A stretch of DNA of 8,942 nt, taken from the NCBI GenBank assembly GCA_946482425.1, contig CAMLRO010000047.1, positions 1 to 8,942 on the forward strand. The letters run 5' to 3'. Source of the stretch: an uncultured Lactobacillus sp. Its GTDB lineage: Bacteria; Bacillota; Bacilli; Lactobacillales; Lactobacillaceae. The translations under genes and the position numbers were made by a program. Of the stretch, positions 1 to 7,947 are shown in pieces; the first letter of the stretch is position 1; every line of letters begins with the position of its first letter. Under the pieces are notes generated by a model. The model did no database searches. It worked only from the letters and a program-made list of their open reading frames with translations, and was not told where the DNA came from.

Positions 1-1424
<1,424 letters not shown>

Positions 1425-1455
1425 AAATTTTTATTAAAAAGAAAGAGGCTAAATC

Positions 1456-3201
1456 ATGGCGTTTTCAATTGAAACCAGAAAAGAAGAAATTGAACGTTTA
1501 AAAAATGAAAAATTAGATTTGCTGGTTATCGGAGGCGGCATTACCGGAGCAGGTGTTGCTCTTCAGGCCAGTGCAGCTAAAATGAAGACAGGCTTGATTG
1601 ATATGCAAGACTTTGGTGGAGGTACATCATCACGGTCTACCAGACTTGTACACGGTGGTATTCGCTATCTGAAGACTTTTGATGTCCAAGTCGTTTCTGA
1701 TACAGTCAAGGAACGTGCGGTTATCCAGCATATTGCTCCGCATATGACCCAACCTGATCCTATGATTTTGCCAATTTATGACGAACCAGGGACAACGTTT
1801 ACTATGTTCTCGGTAAAAGTAGCAATGGATCTTTATGATCATTTAGCAGGTATTGAAGGAGACTCACCTTTAATTAAATATGCCAACTACATGATGGATA
1901 AGGAAGAAACATTAAAACGAGAACCACAATTAAATAGTGCTAACCTGCAAGGTGCAGGTGTTTACTTGGATTACCAAAATAACGATTCCCGCTTAGTAGT
2001 AGAAAATGTTAAAAAAGCGCATGAATTAGGATGTCTGGCTGTTAGTCGCTTGAAATGTGTAGCAATTTTGCATAATGATCAAAAACAAGTTAATGGTGTG
2101 CGGGTTCACGACAATTTAACTGGTGAAGAATTTGATATTCATGCTGATGTTGTTATTAACACTTCAGGACCTTGGTCAGACTTGGTAAGACAAGAAGATA
2201 AAGAAGTTTACAAGAAACCACGTTTGCGTCCTACAAAAGGTGTGCATCTGGTAGTTGACCAATCCCGCTTGACTGTGCCACAACCAACATATTTTGGTTC
2301 TGGTACGGCTGATGGCCGAATGATTTTTACCATTCCTAGAGAAGGCAAAACTTACTTTGGTACTACAGATACTGACTTTTCCGGTGATTATGCTCATCCA
2401 ACAGTAGAACAAAGCGATGTAGATTACTTGTTAAATATCATTAATAAAAAGTATCCTGCGGCTCATTTAACAATTAACGATATTGAAGCCAGCTGGGCTG
2501 GCGTACGGCCTCTGATTGAAGTTGAAGTTGAGGGTAACGAGGCTGCAGATGCGGCAACAGGTGCCAGCGTTTCTGATAGTACTTCAGCACCATCTGCAGT
2601 ATCACGTGGTAGTTCGTTAACTGAAGCAGAAGATGGATTGATCACCTTAGCCGGCGGTAAGCTGACAGATTACCGCATCATGGCTAATGGTGCAATGAAG
2701 AAAATCCAGCAAAAGTTTCATGATGAGTTTTCTAAAAACTTTACGTTGCAAGATTCAGCGGAAATTAAAGTTGCTGGTGGCGATTTTGATTCTGACAATG
2801 CAGAAGCAGAACTTGCTCGCATTGCTAAAGATGGTGTGGCTGCCGGCCTTGCAGCTGACGATGCAAAAGAGATTGCAAACTTATTTGGCTCTCAGGCGGA
2901 GCAAATTTACGATTATGCCCAAACAATCAAGCCAGAAAAAGGATTGAGTATTGGCGAAACTGCAGCTCTTGATTACTCGCTGGCAGAAGAAATGACATTA
3001 ACGCCAGTTGATTATCTTTTAAGACGTACTTATCATATTTTGTTCAAGAGTGATACTTTAGACCAGGTAAAGGGTGGCGTGATTAAACACATGTCTGATT
3101 ATTATGGCTGGGATAAAGCACAAAGAGAACAATATGAAAACGAATTGGAACATGAGATTGCAGAATCAAGACTGGAGGGATTAAAGAGTAAGAGAAAGTA
3201 G
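1456..3201 (+). CDS. glpO: Alpha-glycerophosphate oxidase (FAD)
   Basis: Oxidises sn-glycerol-3-phosphate to dihydroxyacetone phosphate with O2 as acceptor, giving H2O2; it is membrane-associated or cytoplasmic. The 581 residues carry the N-terminal FAD dinucleotide fold (VIGGGITGAG, residues 24-33), the GTSSRSTRLVHGGIRYL block (56-72), TKGVHLVVD (260-268), KTYFGTTDTDFSGD (298-311), SWAGVRPLI (346-354) and the closing flavin segment LAGGKLTDYR (398-407), then the C-terminal domain with SPVD-like LTPVDYLLRRT. The sequence is closer to streptococcal and enterococcal GlpO than to respiratory GlpD. The oxidase-specific insert between RPLI and SRGSSL is present (about 355-381) but looks shorter than in streptococcal GlpO and is Ala/Ser/acidic-rich. 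The ATG is chosen because AAGAGG lies 7 nt upstream. It could be annotated glpD in databases. No glpF follows; a terminator does. Confidence 0.95.
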   Translation: MAFSIETRKEEIERLKNEKLDLLVIGGGITGAGVALQASAAKMKTGLIDMQDFGGGTSSRSTRLVHGGIRYLKTFDVQVVSDTVKERAVIQHIAPHMTQPDPMILPIYDEPGTTFTMFSVKVAMDLYDHLAGIEGDSPLIKYANYMMDKEETLKREPQLNSANLQGAGVYLDYQNNDSRLVVENVKKAHELGCLAVSRLKCVAILHNDQKQVNGVRVHDNLTGEEFDIHADVVINTSGPWSDLVRQEDKEVYKKPRLRPTKGVHLVVDQSRLTVPQPTYFGSGTADGRMIFTIPREGKTYFGTTDTDFSGDYAHPTVEQSDVDYLLNIINKKYPAAHLTINDIEASWAGVRPLIEVEVEGNEAADAATGASVSDSTSAPSAVSRGSSLTEAEDGLITLAGGKLTDYRIMANGAMKKIQQKFHDEFSKNFTLQDSAEIKVAGGDFDSDNAEAELARIAKDGVAAGLAADDAKEIANLFGSQAEQIYDYAQTIKPEKGLSIGETAALDYSLAEEMTLTPVDYLLRRTYHILFKSDTLDQVKGGVIKHMSDYYGWDKAQREQYENELEHEIAESRLEGLKSKRK

Positions 3202-3240
3202 CAGAAAACAATAAAAATAGTAGTAAATTATTCCCCATTT

Positions 3241-3277
3241 AAAAACCTGTCAAATCAATCTGACAGGCTTTTTCTTT
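3241..3277 (+). terminator. Rho-independent terminator of the glp operon
   Basis: A perfect 7-bp stem, CCTGTCA (3246-3252) and TGACAGG (3261-3267), encloses an 8-nt loop. It is preceded by an A5 run and followed by CTTTTTCTTT. It lies 40 nt after the glpO stop, so it ends the glpK-glpO transcript and separates it from manA. Confidence 0.9.
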
Positions 3278-3319
3278 GGTCTTTTTAAAGCGATATATTA
3301 AAATAAACGAGATTATTTA

Positions 3320-3337
3320 TTATAAGTATTTTATAAG
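3320..3337 (+). repeat. 11-nt-spaced direct repeat ahead of manA
   Basis: TTATAAG occurs at 3320-3326 and again at 3331-3337, exactly 11 nt apart start to start, which is about one helical turn. OmpR-family regulators often bind tandem half-sites with this period, and such a regulator is encoded in the downstream cluster. The DNA here is very AT-rich, so chance is possible. A role as a regulator site is inference. Confidence 0.35.
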
Positions 3338-3366
3338 GATATTAACTCTTAAAATAATAACAATTG

Positions 3367-3382
3367 TTTTCATATTTGAAAA
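3367..3382. repeat. Inverted repeat TTTTCA-4-TGAAAA
   Basis: Perfect 6-bp arms TTTTCA (3367-3372) and TGAAAA (3377-3382) flank a 4-nt centre. The right arm overlaps the candidate -35 element, the position expected of an operator. It directly abuts a second short palindrome, AACAATTGTT (3359-3368). It does not fit the CcpA cre pattern, in which the arms are in the opposite order. Function unknown. Confidence 0.4.
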
Positions 3383-3402
3383 AATAGTTTTAAATTTATA
3401 GT
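3376..3402 (+). promoter_or_regulatory. Candidate promoter for the manA cluster
   Basis: TTGAAA (3376-3381) resembles a sigma-A -35 box (4 of 6) and TATAGT (3397-3402) a -10 box (5 of 6). The spacer is only 15 nt, shorter than the preferred 17, so the match is weak. Transcription would begin near 3409, giving a short leader before the Shine-Dalgarno sequence. Some promoter is expected here, because a terminator lies upstream and the gene cluster lies downstream. Confidence 0.35.
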
Positions 3403-3418
3403 TTAAAAGATTAAACTA
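3399..3418. repeat. Inverted repeat with 8-bp arms before manA
   Basis: TAGTTTAA (3399-3406) and TTAAACTA (3411-3418) are perfect inverted arms around AAGA. The element ends 5 nt before the manA Shine-Dalgarno sequence and overlaps the candidate -10 box. It could be a repressor site, or a weak leader hairpin if transcription starts further upstream. The arms are nearly all A and T, so chance occurrence is a real alternative. Confidence 0.4.
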
Positions 3419-3423
3419 ATAGT

Positions 3424-3430
3424 GAGGTGA
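3424..3430 (+). promoter_or_regulatory. Ribosome binding site that fixes the manA start
   Basis: GAGGTGA lies 5 nt before the ATG at 3436. A GTG at 3427 is in the same frame but sits inside this Shine-Dalgarno sequence, so the ATG is the better start. Confidence 0.85.
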
Positions 3431-3435
3431 TCATA

Positions 3436-4404
3436 ATGGAACCATTTTTTCTTACCCCATATTTTAGACCCAAAATTTGGGGCGGACGCAAATTAAAAAC
3501 CATTTTTAATTACGATATACCAGATGGTAAAGTAGGTGAAGCTTGGGTTATTTCCGGTTATAAGGATGATGCTTCCACTATTACAAATGGCGATTTTGTT
3601 GGACAGAGCTTACGTAAAGTGTATCGCGAAAATCCGGAACTGTTTGGTAACCCCAAGAGTAAGGAGTTTCCACTTCTCGTAAAATTTCTGGATGCCAATG
3701 ATAATCTATCTGTACAGGTTCATCCCAACGATGATTATGCCCGCAAAGTAGAAAATGACAGTGGAAAAACAGAAAGCTGGTATGTTTTACAGGCAGATCC
3801 AGGCTCATATCTAATATATGGTCATACTGCTAAAACACGTTCTGAACTTGCAGATATGATTCACAAGGGCGAGTGGGAAAAATTGTTGCGCAAGTTTCCT
3901 GTCAAAGCCGGAGACTTTTTCTATGTCCCTTCGGGAACGATCCATGCTTTGACTAAAGGGATTCTAGTCATTGAAACGCAGCAGTCAAGTGATGTTACCT
4001 ACCGTTTATATGATTATGATCGTGTAGATCAAAAGACTGGTAAAAAAAGGGAGCTGCACACGCAGAAGTCAATTGACGTTACTCAAGTACCTCATGTGGA
4101 TCCTAAACTTAAAATAACATCTAGAAGAAATCAAGATGCCATCATTAAAACCTTGGTGGAGCCACCATTGTCTCCTCATTTTTATCTGTGGCAAATAGAT
4201 TTAAATGGACAGTGGAATACTGGCTTAAATGGGCATCCTTTCTTATTAGTAACAATTATTAATGGTTCAGGTACAATTGAGTGTGAAAACAAGATTTTTA
4301 ATTTATCTATTGGCACAAATATGATAATTCCGAATAATATTAAGGAATTTAAATTTTCAGGTAATATGAAAATGGTTATTTCTACTCCTGGCAATCAGGA
4401 TTAA
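3436..4404 (+). CDS. manA: Mannose-6-phosphate isomerase, class I
   Basis: Cytoplasmic zinc enzyme that interconverts mannose-6-phosphate and fructose-6-phosphate, feeding mannose taken up by PTS into glycolysis and supplying mannose phosphates for glycan synthesis. The 322-residue cupin protein matches the short Bacillus ManA/Pmi type along its whole length: FFLTPYFRPKIWGG at the N-terminus, then QVHP (zinc ligand His96), KTESWY (Glu113), VPSGTIHAL (His170), IETQQSSDVTYRLYDYDR (catalytic Arg190) and a C-terminal cupin half. All expected zinc and catalytic residues are present. The start is the ATG with GAGGTGA 5 nt upstream; the earlier in-frame GTG would add only three residues. The next gene begins 25 nt after the stop with no terminator between, so manA is probably co-transcribed with the membrane protein and two-component genes. 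Confidence 0.95.
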   Translation: MEPFFLTPYFRPKIWGGRKLKTIFNYDIPDGKVGEAWVISGYKDDASTITNGDFVGQSLRKVYRENPELFGNPKSKEFPLLVKFLDANDNLSVQVHPNDDYARKVENDSGKTESWYVLQADPGSYLIYGHTAKTRSELADMIHKGEWEKLLRKFPVKAGDFFYVPSGTIHALTKGILVIETQQSSDVTYRLYDYDRVDQKTGKKRELHTQKSIDVTQVPHVDPKLKITSRRNQDAIIKTLVEPPLSPHFYLWQIDLNGQWNTGLNGHPFLLVTIINGSGTIECENKIFNLSIGTNMIIPNNIKEFKFSGNMKMVISTPGNQD

Positions 4405-4429
4405 TTCTTAAGGTGGAAAGGAAAAGAGA

Positions 4430-4825
4430 ATGATTTATATTGCGTGCGGTTCGATTATTATGGTAGTTGGACTGTTATGGCTGATATCGCCTCCAAAAAG
4501 ACCACGTCCATTTTATAGTTATTATTCCTACTTGGCCCAAGTTAATAAAGCTAGTTTCAAATTTGCTCAACACAAAGCAAGTTACTATTTTATTATATTT
4601 GGTTTAATCCAATTAGTATTGGGGATTGGAATCCATTTACTTAAATGGGATCGATATTTTTTACTTTGGCTGCTGACATTTTATCTTTTCATTATCTTTC
4701 CAATCATGGCTACGGAGAAAAGTTTAAAAAGCTTTTTGCAAAAACGCCATGAATTGCCAGCAGATTACATAGACCCTGACAAAGTAAAAAAGGAGAGAAC
4801 AAAAGGATTTAGGGACCGAAAATGA
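4430..4825 (+). CDS. Small three-helix membrane protein, possibly SdpI-like
   Basis: A 131-residue protein of unproven function. Three hydrophobic stretches (about 2-20, 51-70 and 75-94) are joined by a basic loop with PPKRPRPFYSYYSYLAQVNK and followed by a charged tail ending KKERTKGFRDRK. The positive-inside rule gives N-terminus out and C-terminus in. The pattern of an FYSYYSYLAQVNK stretch, then FKFAQ, then a helix beginning FIIFGLI, recalls SdpI/DUF3784-type proteins (a YGYR...N...W..A pattern), but several signature residues differ, so the match is remote. An AAAGGA Shine-Dalgarno lies about 7 nt before the ATG. Its stop overlaps the response regulator start as ATGA, so the two are probably translationally coupled. 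It may be an accessory membrane partner of the two-component system; that is inferred from position only. Confidence 0.85.
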   Translation: MIYIACGSIIMVVGLLWLISPPKRPRPFYSYYSYLAQVNKASFKFAQHKASYYFIIFGLIQLVLGIGIHLLKWDRYFLLWLLTFYLFIIFPIMATEKSLKSFLQKRHELPADYIDPDKVKKERTKGFRDRK

Positions 4826-5541
4826 AACTGAAAATTTTAATGGTCGAGGATGATCAGTCGGTTGCAGAAATGATGGAGATGTTCTTTGAAAAAGAAGGAT
4901 GGACCACAGATATTGCAACTGATGGAGAACAAGCCGTTAAAATGTTTGCTAAAAATCCAGATCAGTATGATTTAATAACATTAGATCTTAACTTGCCAAA
5001 AAAAGATGGCATAGAAGTTGCTAAAGAAGTTTGTGCAATTTCACCTACCATACCAATTATCATGTTGACTGCTAGAAGTAGTGAGGAAGAGCAGATTCAA
5101 GGATTTAATGCTGGTGCTGATGACTATGTGTCTAAACCATTTAGTCCATTAGCTTTAATAGCCCGCATTAAGGCTTTACAACGTAGGATTAGAATTGATG
5201 ATAAGCAGGAACAAACGAAAGCGGTAAAAAATACTGAAAAATTTGATGTTGAAACTGATCACATCAAAATTTCTAAAAGTCGGCGTGAGGTGCTTTATGA
5301 TGGTCAGTATGTTGAAAATATTACGCCTAAAGAGTTTGATTTGCTCTATACTATGGCACAGAAGCCCAAGCAAGTATTTTCTCGTGAACAATTATTAGAG
5401 TCTGTCTGGGGTTATGATTATTATGGTGAAGATCGCACCGTGGATGCACATATTAAAAAATTGCGCCAAAAATTGGAAAAAGTAGGTGCAAATGTCATCC
5501 AAACTGTTTGGGGTGTTGGCTATAAATTTGATGATTCGTAG
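4822..5541 (+). CDS. OmpR/PhoB-family response regulator
   Basis: Cytoplasmic DNA-binding regulator of 239 residues, the output half of a two-component system with the kinase that follows. The receiver domain (about 3-118) has the acidic pocket VEDD (Glu9, Asp10, Asp11), phosphoacceptor Asp55 in LITLDLNLP, Thr83 and Lys105 in SKPF. The winged-helix DNA-binding domain (about 138-236) shows ITPKEFDLLYTMAQKP, SREQLLESVWGYDYYGEDRTVDAHIKKLRQKL and TVWGVGYKF. All key residues are intact. The linker (about 121-140) is charged. The ATG overlaps the preceding stop (ATGA) and has AGGGA 6 nt upstream. Its regulon is unknown. It may bind the direct repeats before manA, which would be autoregulation, but this is inference. 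The specific orthologue is not recognised. Confidence 0.95.
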   Translation: MKLKILMVEDDQSVAEMMEMFFEKEGWTTDIATDGEQAVKMFAKNPDQYDLITLDLNLPKKDGIEVAKEVCAISPTIPIIMLTARSSEEEQIQGFNAGADDYVSKPFSPLALIARIKALQRRIRIDDKQEQTKAVKNTEKFDVETDHIKISKSRREVLYDGQYVENITPKEFDLLYTMAQKPKQVFSREQLLESVWGYDYYGEDRTVDAHIKKLRQKLEKVGANVIQTVWGVGYKFDDS

Positions 5542-5549
5542 GCTTTATT

Positions 5550-7001
5550 ATGAAGTTGATTTATCAGCATATGCTTAGTTTTTTACTAATCATTCTTACT
5601 ACGGTATCAATAATCGGTTTTTCTGAAATAAATAATGCAACTAAACAATCATATGAATATAATTATCAGAGAATGGAGGATTTTGCCTCAGCTTTAGGTA
5701 CTTTAGCCGCAAGCGATGAAAAAAATGGCTCAGCCATGTTAAACCCCAAATTTTTGCATAAATTGGAATTCGTTCTTCATAGCGATAGGGTTTATCTTAG
5801 TGTTTTTGATAAGCATGGTACTCAAATCTATCCTGAGAAAAATGAAGACATACGCCTAACTTCAAAGCGCGTTATGCAATTAAAACAGGGAAAGAAGCTT
5901 CACATCAAAAATAATAATGAGGCTCTTTCCAGCTTAGGGCATAAAAAAGATGCCTGTACCGGCGTTCTTTTACCATGGAAAGACAAAGGTAAATTTATTG
6001 GGGCGATTTGGTTAGGTGTCCGAGTTGCCAAGGTTGAAAAGCCAGTGACTATAGCCAAGCAAAATTTATTTAGTGCTCTTGTTTCGGCAATAATTGTGGG
6101 TTTGATGCTTAGCTTTATTCTTTCTTTTTATGCAACTGACAGAATAAAAAAGCTGTCACGAGCTACTAAGAAAGTTGCTGCTGGAGATTTTGACGTCCAA
6201 ACAAATTATAGTGGCAATGATGAGATAACCCAGCTTGCTGATAACTTCAACCAGATGGTTCGCGCTTTAAAGAAATCAAACCAAGAAGTTAAGGAGCAGG
6301 AAAAAAGGCGTGATCAATTTATGGCTGATGCAGCTCATGAAATGCGTACGCCTCTGACTACCATTAATGGTATTTTAGAGGGCTTGCAATATGATGCTAT
6401 TCCTGATAAAGCAAAGCCTAAATCCATTGACCTGATGAATAGGGAAACTAAGCGTCTGATCAGATTAGTTAATGAAAATTTGGATTATGAAAAAATTCGT
6501 AATAATCAAATAAACTTAGTTAAGACCACCTTTAATGCTAGAAAAACGCTAGATGATGTGACAATGCAGCTTAAACAAAATGCTGCTAAGGTCAATGATA
6601 CTATTACTATCAATGCACCAAGAGATTTACCAATTTATGCTGATAAAGATCGCTTTACTCAAATAATGGTCAATTTGGTCCAGAACGCAATTCAGTTCAC
6701 TTCTGATGGCGAAATTCAAATAAGTGGCTATCGGGTGGCTCATGCAACAACTATTATTGTTGAAGATAATGGGATTGGGATGAATCAACAACAAATTAAA
6801 TATGTTTTTGAAAGATATTTTAAAGCCGATCCGTCTCGTAGCCGCTCAGGAAGAGGAGAATATGGCTTAGGACTGTCGATAGTTTCTTCTTTGATCAAAC
6901 AACATGGTGGCAAAATAACTGTGCAGTCAGAAATAAATCATGGAGCTGAATTTACAATTATTTTATTTGATCGTGGATATGAACAATATCTCGAAAACTA
7001 A
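5550..7001 (+). CDS. HAMP sensor histidine kinase
   Basis: Membrane kinase of 483 residues that should phosphorylate the upstream response regulator. In order: TM1 (about 9-24), an extracellular sensor region of about 145 residues (25-170) with a PAS/Cache-like VYLSVFDKHGTQIYP strand-turn-strand and a closing GKFIGAIWLGVRV strand, TM2 (about 172-195), HAMP (196-245), HisKA with DAAHEMRTPLT (phosphoacceptor His263), and the ATPase domain with the N box VNLVQNAIQF, G1 VEDNGIGM, F box FERYFKAD and G2 EYGLGLSIV. All catalytic boxes are present. It starts 8 nt after the response regulator stop with only a weak GTAGG upstream, which suggests dependence on upstream translation. The ligand is unknown. 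The gene ends at the shared terminator hairpin, with the TAA overlapping its A-run. Confidence 0.95.
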   Translation: MKLIYQHMLSFLLIILTTVSIIGFSEINNATKQSYEYNYQRMEDFASALGTLAASDEKNGSAMLNPKFLHKLEFVLHSDRVYLSVFDKHGTQIYPEKNEDIRLTSKRVMQLKQGKKLHIKNNNEALSSLGHKKDACTGVLLPWKDKGKFIGAIWLGVRVAKVEKPVTIAKQNLFSALVSAIIVGLMLSFILSFYATDRIKKLSRATKKVAAGDFDVQTNYSGNDEITQLADNFNQMVRALKKSNQEVKEQEKRRDQFMADAAHEMRTPLTTINGILEGLQYDAIPDKAKPKSIDLMNRETKRLIRLVNENLDYEKIRNNQINLVKTTFNARKTLDDVTMQLKQNAAKVNDTITINAPRDLPIYADKDRFTQIMVNLVQNAIQFTSDGEIQISGYRVAHATTIIVEDNGIGMNQQQIKYVFERYFKADPSRSRSGRGEYGLGLSIVSSLIKQHGGKITVQSEINHGAEFTIILFDRGYEQYLEN

Positions 7002-7033
7002 AAAATCATTTCCGAGTTTGGAAATGATTTTTT
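7000..7033. terminator. Bidirectional terminator between convergent operons
   Basis: A perfect 14-bp stem (7000-7013 with 7020-7033) encloses a 6-nt loop, GAGTTT. The stem has A6 at one end and T6 at the other, so each strand yields a hairpin followed by a U-run. It closes the manA-to-kinase transcript and, on the other strand, the SPFH-gene transcript, whose stop codon lies 12 nt away. Confidence 0.92.
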
Positions 7034-7045
7034 GCTGCTTAGAAT

Positions 7046-7912
7046 TTATTCGCTATCTTTTGTTGCCTCATGCCAGACCTTTGCCGTTGCTGGAATGGTT
7101 CCCAGGCTGGTAAGGTCGTCTTTATTAACTACGATTAAGTTGTTAGGTCCTTTAGCTAAATTATTAAAACTGTCCAAACTCTGATTTTTAAAATAGCCGT
7201 CACTTGCTTTAGCTAGGCTGGCTTGCAATTGATCTATCCGATATGCTTCAGCATCTGCTTCTGTTTTAACAGCTTCCGCCTTAGCTTTAGCGGTTGCAAT
7301 TAAAGCATCGTTTTTGGCTTTTGTAGTCAGTTCAATATTTTTAGCTTCACCTTCAGCTTTTTCAATAGCTGCTATTTTTTCACGATCGGCAGTTAACTGC
7401 TTGTCCATAGCTTTTTGAATTTCAGTGCTGGGCAAAAGCTCATCAATGTTGACCCTGACTACACGAATGCCATAAATGTCCGTTAAATCACCAATAGCAT
7501 CGGACAGCTGACTATTAATGCTACTTGTTGAGCCTAGAGCATCATTTAGATCCATCCGTCCAATAATATCTCTTAAATGACCACGGATTAGTTCCACCAT
7601 TGACTTTACCGAGTCGGTATTATTGTAAAAATACTTATAGGAATCAGTTACCAAGTAATTTAAGGTTAAGCTGGTAGTAATTTCTGCGTTGTCTTTGGTG
7701 ATAATTGAATACTTCGAAATTTCTGCCGGAAACATTGCTAGGGAAACTTTGCGTAACCTCTGTATTACGGGGATGATTATTACTAAACCAGCTTTTACTG
7801 TTCTGGAATATTTTCCCAATGTTTCTATTAAACCTTCATTGTTTTGCGGGACAACACGGCACATAGAAAATAATAAAAGCAAAATTAGCACAACAATTAT
7901 GAAATATTTCAT
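7046..7912 (-). CDS. SPFH (stomatin/prohibitin-like) membrane protein
   Basis: A 288-residue membrane-anchored scaffold-type protein. One N-terminal helix (about 3-18, FIIVVLILLLLF) is followed by the SPFH/band 7 domain (about 20-160: VPQNNEGLIETLGKYSRTVKAG, then IIPVIQRLRKVSL) and a long Ala/Glu/Lys-rich helical region (about 165-235) starting KAMDKQLTADREKIAAIEKAEGEA, the typical stomatin/QmcA pattern. In this family, proteins form ring-like or filament assemblies on the membrane and modulate partner proteins, often proteases; the partner here is unknown. The ATG at 7912 is chosen because GGAGG lies 5 nt upstream. A TTG 12 nt earlier falls in the Shine-Dalgarno sequence itself. It lies 35 nt after the ltaS-type gene on the same strand, so co-transcription is likely, perhaps with an extra internal promoter. 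Confidence 0.92.
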   Translation of the reverse strand: MKYFIIVVLILLLLFSMCRVVPQNNEGLIETLGKYSRTVKAGLVIIIPVIQRLRKVSLAMFPAEISKYSIITKDNAEITTSLTLNYLVTDSYKYFYNNTDSVKSMVELIRGHLRDIIGRMDLNDALGSTSSINSQLSDAIGDLTDIYGIRVVRVNIDELLPSTEIQKAMDKQLTADREKIAAIEKAEGEAKNIELTTKAKNDALIATAKAKAEAVKTEADAEAYRIDQLQASLAKASDGYFKNQSLDSFNNLAKGPNNLIVVNKDDLTSLGTIPATAKVWHEATKDSE

Positions 7913-7917
7913 CTTAA

Positions 7918-7922
7918 CCTCC
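7918..7922 (-). promoter_or_regulatory. Ribosome binding site that fixes the SPFH gene start
   Basis: GGAGG (CCTCC on the + strand) lies 5 nt before the ATG at 7912. The in-frame TTG at 7924 overlaps it and would add only four residues, so it is rejected as a start. Confidence 0.85.
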
Positions 7923-7947
7923 AAAATTAAAAAATAATGATTATTTC

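Noticed and set aside
1630..2645. Three antisense open frames of 60-78 codons within glpO
   Set aside because: They oppose a conserved gene, have no ribosome binding site that I could see, and encode no recognisable protein.
2720..2947. A 75-codon open frame in another phase inside glpO
   Set aside because: It is fully covered by conserved GlpO coding sequence, has no recognisable domain, and looks like a shadow frame.
3367..3382. Possible CcpA cre site
   Set aside because: The arms read TTTTCA then TGAAAA, the opposite order to the TGAAA...TTTCA type of cre, and the central CG is absent.
3427..3429. GTG as the manA start
   Set aside because: It lies inside the GAGGTGA Shine-Dalgarno sequence; the ATG at 3436 has correct spacing and begins where homologues begin.
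3278..3435. Possible riboswitch, T-box or small RNA in the manA leader
   Set aside because: No conserved riboswitch or T-box motif and no G/C-containing structured hairpin is visible; the region is almost all A and T.
7932..7946. AAATAAT-G-ATTATTT palindrome between the ltaS-type and SPFH genes, considered as a terminator or operator
   Set aside because: The stem is pure A/T with a 1-nt centre, too weak to terminate, and such palindromes are expected by chance in this AT-rich gap.
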